A stretch of 60,000 bases of DNA, from contig OU612069.1 in NCBI GenBank assembly GCA_914767715.1, positions 16,119,387-16,179,386 on the forward strand. The letters run 5' to 3'. The stretch comes from Membranipora membranacea. Lineage: Eukaryota > Bryozoa > Gymnolaemata > Cheilostomatida > Membraniporidae. This document shows positions 46,101 to 56,900 of the stretch, piece after piece. The notes beneath the pieces are model-generated. The model made no database searches and had not been told where the DNA came from. It worked only from the letters and a program-made list of their open reading frames with translations. Both the position numbers and the translations under genes were made by a program. Each line of letters starts with the position of its first letter. Positions within the stretch are counted from its first letter, which is position 1.

Positions 46101-47931
46101 TCTCACTTCTATTGTAAAATGCTTCAGTTGACATGGTAGTAGGAAATTTTTGTTACTGCTACTGGGTCAACACATGGGAAGAACCAGGTACATTTACTTA
46201 GTAGAATATATATTTTCAGATATTGGTCATTCAAGCTTGCCAAGCCTCGCTTCCAGCAGCCGGTAGAGATGGACACGCAGAGAGCCAAGAGAACAATGCA
46301 CCAAGGCTTGACCTTTCGGACAGAGAGAGGCGCCCGCGAGGTCAGTTACTTAATTACACATAAGTGCATAAAAATTCTCCAAACTTCTACCGTAATCCCT
46401 CACCTATAGATCCGATTTATGAGTGAAGGCGGCTGTAAGAGAGTAGCATATAGACGTGACTATCATTTGAAGCATTTTTATATTTCGGTTGGACTAAAAC
46501 CACTTACAATCACCGAAGCTGAATAGCTCAGTGGTAATGTGTATGACTTGTAATCATGGAGCTGCAGGTTCAAATCCCACTAGGGCAGCTTTTTTCCCAA
46601 AACTACTTAGTTCATTTGTAGTGAGTGAATGTGTGCCACAAAATAATCAGCAATCAATCAACAATCAGCATATCATATCTCTCTCACAGTCTTTCAAAAT
46701 AAATAAAACATGCCAAGAACCTCATACACCATTCAGCAGAAACTGGAAGTATTGAGAACAGTTGAAAAGAATAACAACCTTGACAAGACTGCAAGGGAAT
46801 TGAACATTAATTGATTCAAAGATGGAGAGCTTCCAAACATCAACTACTGATATGATTCACTTATAAGACACGGTGTCTTATAGCTGTGGGGTGTCTTATA
46901 GCTGTGGGGTGTCTTATAGCTGTGGGGTGTCTTATAGCTGTGGGGTATCTTATAACTGGAGCATTTTTATTTTTTCTGAGGGGGGTGATTCACTTATAAG
47001 TCCGGTGACTTATAGGTGAGGTATTACGGTAAACTGATTATGTTTATTCTGGGGTTAAACAGGATGGATAATATATCTATATTATAGCTGTTGTGATACT
47101 CTGGCCTGCTTACAGTTCCGGTCAATCTTATTCAATGCCAAGTTGCTGAACACATAGCTTTAAAGTCATAAATGTGTCTTATAGATCGGAGTTCTTATAT
47201 TGCTGATGATGCAGCACCACCAGGATCGATGACATCACGACTGACATCACAACACTTCGATATACCAGGACCAGACTATATCACATTATCTGCTACCATC
47301 AACAGAGGCTTCGCTACCAGAAATCTGATGATTCCAATCCTGGCTGAGCATTTACTACAGTCTGATGAATCAGAAGATTTACACAGGTATGCCAGAAGCC
47401 ATAGGGCCCTCCCTCCCCTCCCATTAAAACAAGATTGGCTGTGGAGGCGGGAGGATATTTTAAAATCTGGGTATCAAGAAACTCGACTAATGCATTATCA
47501 CTCTGCTCCGCCACCATAGCGGGAACAAAAATTTTGGGTAGCAGTCAGTCTCAGTCATCAGAAGAGTGGCATTGAAGCATTAATGATTCAAGAATGTTTT
47601 TTTGTGGAATCAGCAATAAATCTGCGTCTAAGATGATGAATCGATTTTTCTCAATTTGAGTTTTTAATGAGAGATTCCACCCTATTAAGCTTCAAGGACA
47701 AGGTACATTAGTCATCACAATGAGAACCTTTCTCATGACAAATCACCCCTGGACTTATATTTTACTATCTCTGTTTGCAGTGTGTTTCTAAAGACAGTCA
47801 ATGATGTCCAGTACAAAGAGCCAGACCAAGTACCTGAATTTAGAACTACAATGAACCGAAAGGTCTGTCTCAAAAGAGTCTACAGTCCTAGTAGTGAAGA
47901 AGACTCTGGTGGTGCCTGTATGATCATGTGA
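43161..47931 (+). CDS. Ankyrin repeat-caspase fusion protein with C-terminal CaaX
   Basis: Five exons in frame: 43161-44538 (phase 1), 45483-46036 (phase 0), 46220-46340 (phase 1), 47185-47386 (phase 2) and 47781-47931, about 801 aa. The first ATG (43161) was chosen; the codons before it run open to a stop at 43086 without an ATG. Ankyrin repeats sit near residues 40-66 (GNTLLHLAV), 102-128 (GNTPLHLSA), 142-170 (LSPLHISAEKG), 186-213 (ATPLHCAVRRG), about 273-285 (GNTMLHKL) and 471-496 (GNTILHMAA). A caspase p20 follows from about 545. Arg557 (ENRPGSE) matches the substrate-pocket Arg; His612 (AMSHGDRG) and Cys651 (IQACQA in place of QACRG) are the catalytic pair. The p10 starts at about DYITLSAT; Arg730 (FATRN) matches the second pocket Arg. 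The protein ends CMIM, a fit to a farnesylation CaaX box. No DED, CARD or membrane segment is seen. Expected to be an Asp-directed cysteine protease regulated by its ankyrin part and possibly membrane-tethered; activity is inference. Confidence 0.9.
46515..46590 (+). other. tRNA-like sequence (Thr-like), probably not functional
   Basis: AATAGCTCAGTGGTAAT (A box) and GGTTCAAATCC (B box) are well spaced. The anticodon-loop region GACTTGTAATC resembles tRNA-Thr(UGU), the outer AAGCTG/CAGCTT can pair, and a T run follows. The T-arm stem does not pair, and the copy sits inside a transposon, so I read it as tRNA-derived. Confidence 0.45.
46873..46959. repeat. Tandem repeat, about 4.8 x 18 bp
   Basis: Units of GTGTCTTATAGCTGTGGG; the fifth is diverged (TATAACTGG). 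CTTATA-type words also occur in the terminal region of the surrounding pogo-like element, so the array seems to be an amplified subterminal motif. Confidence 0.9.
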
Positions 47932-47967
47932 CCGTCATGTGATCGTCATGTGATTGTCATGTGATGG
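47924..47967. repeat. Tandem repeat, 4 x 11 bp, over the stop codon
   Basis: Units TCATGTGACCG, TCATGTGATCG, TCATGTGATTG and TCATGTGATGG. The first unit contributes part of the Ile codon, the last Met codon and the TGA stop of the ankyrin-caspase gene. Confidence 0.85.
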
Positions 47968-48139
47968 TGATCATAGCCTAGAAGGTGAACCTTTAAATAC
48001 AATTGATCAAGTGATAAGATGCGATAGTTCAATCATGGCTACGCCTTCCGTGAATATTCACGCCATGACTTTCCTTCCCAGACCTGTCCAGTTGATTTTT
48101 CTAACTTGCTTCGCATGACATGGCAGGTCTAAAGGACAG

Positions 48140-48682
48140 GCCACACTTGGTTGATTTCTCACGATGATTCGTATAAATTATTCACGAATACTTTCGTACC
48201 AATAGGGATTCCCACGATTTCGTGAAACGTTGGATGTTCACGATGCACGAAACAGAATCGTCAAATCAAATTGTCACGAAATGTTATCTGATTGGCTGTC
48301 AGATTTGGTTGTGATTGGCTGTCTGTTTTGATTGATAAGTCTAGGCCATATCTATGTAAACAACTCTGGTTAAAAAGATGGAATGGTTGATCAATATGTG
48401 GAGCTTCTCATTGATTTGGACCTGGAGCAAGAGGGAGAAGGGATACAATGACTAATGGGGTATCAAATTGAATAAATATGAGGAGATAGTTGAGCCTAAG
48501 CATATCCAGAAGCTGAATCACTGGACTGGTTGGTGTAATAAAGAAGAAGAAACAGCTTCTCCTTGGTTTAAATTTTCATTTAACATTGTGGGCCTATGGT
48601 TTAGATTGGCTGAGGAGGATAACAGTAGGATTACACCCGTAAATCATTAGTACGAATTTGGGAAATGACAATCATGTGTGGC
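48140..48682. mobile_element. Non-autonomous DNA transposon, about 540 bp
   Basis: The left end GCCACACTTGGTTGATT, with ATTCGTA further in, is matched by the inverse of the right end (GTGTGGC at 48676-48682, TACGAAT at 48651-48657). The interior has broken coding-like sequence (for example DQYVELLIDLDLEQEGEG) and a 60-aa open frame at 48468-48650. The superfamily is not resolved. Confidence 0.5.
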
Positions 48683-50968
48683 GGGCTAATATTGCAATTT
48701 ATTTTGCAAGAATTAGTGGAAATTTGGATTGTGATAGCCAGCTGGTGGATATATTATCGTAAATAACTTCCCATCGGCGAGATACCAGGTGATATCAGAA
48801 AGCTGTTTGAATTTGAAGGAGGAAAGATGTATCAGTTGGTTATTATACACAATGTTTTTTGAATGACTGTCCCCTCCTGCCCCCTTTCCCCACCACCACT
48901 ATATGATTGTACATTGTGATTGAAGTTTTATCTGTGGTTGCTACTCCACGGACTTAATAATATTATTATACGTCTCTTTTTTAACTAAGGCAAACAGCAG
49001 GTTATTTTTGAGATATTTAACCTCGCAGACGATAATTATTTATGACCTATCCTGATGTTATTATTTTTACATAAAATATGTGAAATACAAAATAAGACTG
49101 GTTTTGTCGTACAAGTTGAAAATCCCTTTGAATATCAATAAGAGTTTGAAAAGCAGCGAAACGCCCTCCTTCTATTCAATAAACATGATCCAAGAAAATT
49201 TAGAAAATAATTTCCGTGCAAAATATATTCTACACGAGCTCAGGGAGAATTCTCTTTGTCTGATAAAATTTCAATGCGTTTGGAGTTGTGCCCATCTACT
49301 GAAAATCCATCAGGCTTGACAGTAGAGTAGGCGCAGCCCCAAATCTCATGCAAACTGAAACAATATCTTGCTATGGTATAAACTAAATATTTGCACAATT
49401 TCCGTAAAAATCAGTTATTGCAATCATCAACAACAATGGTAATATAATAGGCAAAGATCTAAAATCTTAGCTAAAACCAGGGAGTTTGGGACATCCCGGT
49501 GTTTTTTAAGCATTCAATTCCCTTCACAGGCAAGATGAGTAAGGATAATACATATTCCTTATTACACTTAAGAAATGGTTTCCATTAGTCGGAAGAACGG
49601 GTAGCCATAGTCTGCCAATCAAAACAATTTTTTTAATTTGAGGAGAGTTTACTATACTTGAATTTGACGCAGATACACTTCCATCTGTACACATGATGTT
49701 ATCAAATGCTGTAATTCAAACTCAAAACACTCCATTTTAGATTCTTCAATTGACTTTAACCTCAGCTATTTCGAGATAAACAGAATTATTCTTCGCTGGT
49801 AACTTATACCAATTATTTGACAGTGTAGGGTATTTCAAATTCTCAATAACGACAACAAATATCAGCTTAGTGCTATAGCCGATCCATTACCCATCATATG
49901 TAATCCGATCATACCCATCATGTGACATAGTCTATCTCTGCAGCACAGATGCCTTCCCTCAAGAAAGGCATCTCCAAGAGGTCAACGTTATGATATTGCA
50001 AAGCCAGTGTTCCATTCAGCCCCAAATATTTCCAAATTACGGAATTTGATTGTTTTCTCAATTTGAGTTCTTAGTTTAGGTGAATTAATTCAGGCCCTAT
50101 GCTGCGGAGACGAACGTATGCCTCAACAGTTCGTACATGCGCAGAGTGTGAACTGACTGCTAATCAAGGTTTGGTGAAGGAAGTATATTTTGTATTTATA
50201 ACGAGCAACGTAATCTCGGAGTTATCCTTGCACAACATAAAATCAGTGTAAATCTCCTTAAAAATACCAAAATACCCAGACAAATAAATAAATTCAATTC
50301 GTAAAATGTAGCGCATGTATATACAGAAATCGTCGTTCAATCAAATCTTATTATGTGATAATCATTCTACGTCAGGGGAGTACAGTTAAAAAAATCCAAA
50401 ATAAAATTCAATTTGTTGTAGTGATATACATATCTCTTCCCTTTAGCACTTGTATTTGTAATAGTTAGACCCGGGGAAAGCTAAGTGGCTGGAGATTAGG
50501 TGAACAGAAAACACACGCTTTTTGTATATATCAAATCACATTATGCCTAATAAGCTGACGTTGGCACATTTAGGGGAAAAAAAGAAAATCCATGATGGAA
50601 CTGATATCTGACCCTCTGACGAGAGATCAAGTTATAAATATCAAAACTTTGTTATATCTAACATATGTGACCAGTCTCAAGCACAGACAGTGACAGGGCC
50701 AGATTACCAAATCTTGAAATTATTGAACCAGATGTCAAGAAAATCAAAAAAGAAGTAAACTATAGAGGAAATGTGAGCAATATTGGGTTCATTGAAAACA
50801 TGAACCAGTTCAATTATCTCGACACAGTATACGAGTACATGCCTATAGTTCATCCTTACATGCATATATTTAATCTAGAAGGGAGATTGCATAAATATTA
50901 TGGAAAGGTTTGGACATTCTTACAAAGGCATAGATAGATAAGGGAAGGTAGGAGTAGACACCCGTTAT
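48683..50968. other. Gene-free stretch between convergent genes
   Basis: Lies between the 3' ends of the ankyrin-caspase gene (plus) and the exchanger (minus). No motif-bearing ORF was seen; the 79-aa frame at 49080-49319 is AT-rich and unrecognised. Confidence 0.4.
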
Positions 50969-53900
50969 TCACATGAAAGCTAACATTGGTCCTCGGTCTG
51001 AAACAGTGACCCCAAGGTCACCACCATCCTCGCCATCATCTTCTACGGAGTAGACGTTCTGCAAAGTGAAAAAGAGCAAACTTTTACACAAAGCAAAAAG
51101 AAATGTATTTGATTGCTCGTGAAAATAGTCAATACGTTCACATAAGGGATGGATGAGCAACTTCCACTTTTAAAGATGTCCCGAGGCCTTGAATTACAGC
51201 ACAGGTCTACTTTAAAGCCTGGGTCTTTGGCAATGTTTGACTGCCCCCTTGAGTTTTTGCTGTGGGGGGCAGCATTCAAACATTACCTAAGACCCAGGTT
51301 TTGGAGTATACCTGTGGATTACAGACTTTAATAACATTGGCAATATTCATTGCCAAACCTGAATGCAAGTGTGCACCCATCAGCTCATGCAACAGTACAG
51401 AGCCTGGACCATTGCATGTGCCAAAAATACTGCATCAACCAAAACATCTATATGATTAAATTAATGCCTCCTTGCGTATTTTGTTAAAATTACGATTGTT
51501 TATCAAAACTTGAGCAAAGAATTGCATAAAAATATTGGATAACATTTTATCGTGAAAGTTTGTTTATGAAAACAAACCAATGAGGCACATAGGGTGTACA
51601 AACAGAAACAGACAACACTGATGTTTATAATGTGTATTATGTTTCCACCAGACACACATAGAAATAGCCTGAAGTTTAGTTGAATGCTATCTAAATACAG
51701 CTATACCAGGCAGGTTGAACTATGACGATAGTGTACTTTGTTAGAATGAGAAACTAAAATGGATTGGATGCTGTTAAAAGTGGTTAACCAAAAAGGCACT
51801 CAGAAGCATAGTATCTCTTAAAAGAACTGTCTACAAAGCCTGGTTTGAAAAGCCCTTTTGGTAGTTAGTAAGTGCCTATTCTACCGTGGGAAGATCACAT
51901 TCTAGCAAACTCCATCGCCAATGCTGTTTACATATATAGTTATCTGCACTTGATAGAAAAGCTCACAACTCCAAATGTTAAATTAGAGAAAAATTGGTTA
52001 TAAGGAAAGGTGAAGAGTATGGCATACAAGGTGAAGTGAGTTTTGTGAATAGGAGACCAGTTCTATAAAGCATGCATGTTTGTTTACCTATCGATTAACT
52101 TCATATCACCAGATTCATCTGTGTATGAAATAGGCTGCCGTATAAAAACACAACACCCAAATATAAACAAACATTTTGTTTCCGAAAAAAATAAAATGTA
52201 TTTTTATGAAATAACATAGTTAGCTCAAAGCACACAACACAGCACAAAGATTGCATTGATATGGTAGGTTATATCTATAGACTTTATAATACATCTATAA
52301 TGGTAATATCTATTATCTTATTGGCTTGTTTTTGTTTCAAATGGTAAATGCACCATCAGTACTAAAAAGCTTTCCTTTGTCATAAGTTCCTTGTTTTACT
52401 GTTTAATTATTGAAAAGCAGCAAAATGCACGTCATAAGTGCTGTAAACCTCTTCATGCAAACCCATTCGGACAACATATGGAACTGGTTATAGCAATGTA
52501 CTATTGAACTATTGATTATAGTAAACCTTTCTGCATGGATTTCACAAACACCAGTAGCAAAATAATCATCCCGAGGCTATATTATACAATTCATGCTCAA
52601 CAAAGCTAAAACCTCCATAACATTAGAATAAACTGAAGGATTAGCCACAAAATAATGTCAGCACCACCTATATTAGAGACAAGAGCAGTGATAAACCTTT
52701 GTTGTTGTCCCCTCATTGAACAACTTAATTAGCAGACAAAATCTGATCACCTGAATTAGGTAATGGAGGGCTTGGCGGGCAGTAACAGATAGCACAACAT
52801 ATAATGATTACTAGGCCGGTTTTGCAGGTTTTTGTGCTGTTTTATGGTATTAGTCGGCTGACATTTTTTCATAAATCTAGGCTTCTTTCAAGTTTGGGTT
52901 AGATTCTAAGATTTTTGACAACAAGCAATCTATGGTTCCAGTCTAGGGTTGTGAATTTCAGACACCAAATAATTGTACTGTTGAGCAGCATCGGAAAGTC
53001 AAAAATGGGATGAGATCGCATCTTGGCAGCACAATGTCCAATGGTCAACATTTATCTGTTAAACTGCGATTCCTAGCAGTGATAGAAACCTAATTATGGA
53101 TTGGGGAGGGGGGTCGGTCAAAAAACCTGCAAAGTCGGACTAGTAGGTATAAGCGATAGAAGCTAGCAGCGAACATAAGAATACAGTATCAAACCATAAC
53201 ATTGATTATTACCATTCAAATGATTGCATTCTGATTGTTTTCAAATTCCTGTAAGCAACAAATTTGATTATCAGCCTCATGGAGTGGGTTTAGGTCGAGT
53301 TCTATGGGTACCAGAGACCTGAACCCAGGTTGGTCCAGTTTATGTTGGCCAGCCCATTTTCAAAGACAAGACAAGAGGGGGGGGGGTTAAGGCATCTTAG
53401 ACTGAGAAAAAAACTTCTTAGTCTGAGAACTTGGACTTTATGGCGATTTATGGCTTGCTAACAATTACACAACCTCATCACTCTATATAAACTCCCACCT
53501 CAGCTACAGAAAACTGGTGATACATAATACAAGAGTCACCCCAAACTAGCTTAACTGAACACTACTAGGGTATTTACAAAACTCTCACTTGTCATTTTCT
53601 CGACTCTATCAAAACAGTTACCATCACAAACGTTTGAGTATTTATGTACATATGTGTTGCAGTTGGGTGATCATAGTTATCTTTTGATAAATGTTCAAAA
53701 TAGAAATAACAAATTAGGGCATCAGTCATCAGTCATCAGAGTTATAACATGACCCTTGATCCAATTTCTGGGTGTATTATGTGCTTTGCAGAAGTCACAT
53801 ATTTTACTGAGTAAAGACTCTCAACTTGGCACTAATATAAATTACTTATTTTTATATTTAAACTGGTTGTAACGTTAAAAGGAGGCTATGGGTATATCCC

Positions 53901-56900
53901 CAACCATAAACTTATGCTCTCATTATACACCTACCGGAGGCTGTCCATTGACTGGACTATTTAGCGTGAGTTCATCAGCATCTATTATCATATCTGCATC
54001 GCTGTCATTGTCATCCTCCTAAAATTCATAAAAAACATTTGATGATCCAAGGCTATCAGCAGGGGCCACAAAACTTCAAGTTCTGAAGGAGGTTTGATCA
54101 TCCTGCTAGCTTAACACTCCATTCCTTATCAATTTTGATTCAAATCAGAATTGTATACAAAGTGACCCGAGGGGGTTTACTTACGTGAAACAAAGAGCTA
54201 TGAATTTTTTCAGTGTAAAAATATTGCATAACTAGCTGCAGAACTAGCTGCCTGACTAAGAGCTGCTTTGGTCTGCTCCCATACTCACCGTGGCACCCGT
54301 AGTTCTGGCACAGTTTTGGAACTGCTCAGGTGTGGTACAGAATCTGCTCAGCACTCCACAGCATCTGTTCTCTGGAAAGTTCTCTGAGAGAGTCACTCGG
54401 TAGTTAGTCAGCATGGGCTTAAATATACTGAGAGGCAGTCAAAGAAAATAAACTTTGAGGAAACTGATGCCAATATTGAAAATACTGCAGGATTGCCCAT
54501 TAAATCTCTAAGAAGTACAAACGGTAGTTGGTGAATTCTGATAGCTAAGCTATAGTTAAAGATTCCCCATATTTATCTTAAAATCCTATAGCAAGATAAA
54601 CCTTCTTTATTTAGTGTAATCGGTTGTCGTAGCAATTGTGTCCGTTGTCCTAAAACTGGAAAGTTCATGTGGATAACCCCGGGATTTGATTCTACTAACA
54701 AATCATAAGTCAGAAGCTCAAGGTCATGAGGTTATGTGACCGGGAGATTCTATTCTCATTCCCTTACTTACTACAGAAGATCTAATTACAGTGTACTCCT
54801 CTTAATTAATATAGTTATACTTCACAACCCCTGGTAATTCAGACAAGAAAAGTTGGTCCCTTCAGCCTAATAATGCATTCTTATGTCCCGACTTTGCTTT
54901 AATAAGGTCAAAATTTAGTCCACTAACTATATTAGTATTGAATACAATCTACTCATCTCCAAGTAAATCAGATGAAAAAATTGATCCCTTCAACGACATT
55001 AGAATGCATTGACAGTCAATGTCAATGCATTCTAATGTCTCTTAGTTCAGACTCTGCTTAAATAGGACACAATTTGGTGGTTTGGAGGTTTGAAGAAAGT
55101 GAAGTGCACTTTACATCTAGTACTTTAGTAAAAGGATACGCATTATCGAGCCTGTTCCAGACTTTGACGACTTGAGCCCGCTCTGCTTTAGTCATAGTTG
55201 ACGATCCCTGTGTATCCGATCTGACCACTCCATTATCATTCTACAACAGGAGTAGTATAGTTTATAAAATTAGTGATTTTGTAGGATATCAGGTTTGAGA
55301 ACATCCTCTCAATTCTTTCAAATGTAAAGTGTTCACAATACGATTGTGGAAAGATCTCTGGGAATTATAGCTTGCCTTGTCTCAAAATTTAATAACAAGC
55401 TTTTCAAATAATCTCCTGTAATCACGAGCTAATCAGGTTTATTATAATACCAATTTATTAAAAGGTTGTATTCATGGTTGGATTTGTAGATATTTGTAGG
55501 GGATATCTGCGAGCTTATTTACAATATAGACAACTAGTGAAAATGTGGATTCTCCGGTAACCGTACAACCTAACCAATGTGGAAATAAAACACATACAAT
55601 AATAGAACAATGCGTAGATAGTCGCAAGGATGCTGACATTACGATCGAAAGAGAAGAATGTTTTTCGTGGTACCAAAGAATGGACTGCTTTGTAACCCCT
55701 TTTGATTCTTTTCAACTCAGGGTGATGGATAGTCAATGTGTTGGCTCTGATTGGCTGTGGTGGGTGGGAAAGAGCCAATACAAGATCATACCTGAGAGTA
55801 CCTAGCCTATAGTACCTATAGATATTATAGCCAGTGTTAAATAACCCAGTTTCACTCTCGTTATATATCTATAGGTCTATAGCTCACTGTGACCTGGCCT
55901 TGGCTCTCTTTTACACCCAACAGCCAATCACATCAGAGAAAACCCATTGGCTAGTGGTGGAAGACAAAGAATATATTAATTATCAAGAGAAGACAACATA
56001 TGGATTCACTCCAACAAACGACAACAAAACATTAATGAAAACGCATCGAAATGAAACTGGAAATGAACACATAATGTGTCAAAATAGAGGCTGTTGAGAA
56101 TAATCCAGAAGCAAAATATTGTAAGAAGTTTTGCCAAATGTCTGCGTTTGACAATTGTACTGACAGTGTCTGACAGATGACTGGCAGGTGTCACAGGCAG
56201 ATGACAGACAGGTGTCTGACATATGTCAGACACCTGTCAGATACTTGTCTGACAGGTGTTAGACATTGCCTTTAAGGATCATCCTCAACACGCCCTTATT
56301 TATGTGGATTCAGTACATGTTGGTTTGGTGAAAGTGATCCATAGCTTAGTAAAGCTTCATAAGGCTGTAAAAAAGGTCAGGATATAACGCACATGCCTTT
56401 CATGCAAGACAGAGCAATAAAAACTTAACCACTATCACACTAATGAGCTGATGACACCCTCTAGTAATATTGTTTGACCTTGACCTTGAGACCATGTGCC
56501 CTTGATATTGCCTGAGGAGCTGAACCAATCGGAACTAAGCAGATACTAAGCTGGGATCAAGAAGTTGCTAGAGATGGATTTTGGAAGATATGATGCATAG
56601 TTTTTGAAATAGCCTCTCCTCTTCCTGTTTTATGTGACTGCTTATTCTTGCTTCCATTCTAGAGTTCTCAGACTAATCTAGAACATTTTTCTAGATGTAT
56701 AAACAGCCCGTGGCCTAGGATCAACCGATGTCCACTCAAAGCTGAGATAAAGTTACTATATAAGGTACAATTATCAAAGTGAAAGAATGAGAATTTGGGT
56801 ACCTGTTGAGTACCTTCCTTTCTCAACATTGAGTGAAAATCAGTTGATCCCAGGCCACAGGCTGTTTATGAACCTAGAAAAGTATTCTAAATTAGACTGA

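Larger units (their letters stand above)
46388..47031. mobile_element. Pogo-like element in intron 3 of the ankyrin-caspase gene
   Basis: The left end TACCGTAATCCCTCACCTAT is the inverse of the right end at 47012-47031 (with small changes), and both are flanked by TA. At 46710-46814 the plus strand encodes MPRTSYTIQQKLEVLRTVEK and then DKTARELNIN before a stop. In the next frame it continues IQRWRASKHQLL. Together this is the N-terminal helix-turn-helix of pogo/Tigger transposases. No DDE catalytic domain remains. A tRNA-like segment (46515-46590) and an 18-bp tandem array (46873-46959) lie inside. Confidence 0.8.

Noticed and set aside
46515-46590. A functional tRNA-Thr gene
   Set aside because: A and B boxes and a plausible anticodon loop are present, but the T-arm does not pair and the acceptor is imperfect. 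It lies within a pogo-like element, so a tRNA-derived repeat is more likely.
46873-46959. CRISPR-like array
   Set aside because: The 18-bp units are directly abutting without spacers, inside an animal transposon.
55545-56097. Small ORFs at 55.5-56.1 kb as genes
   Set aside because: They run through MITE-B copy 3 and lie in an exchanger intron on the opposite strand.
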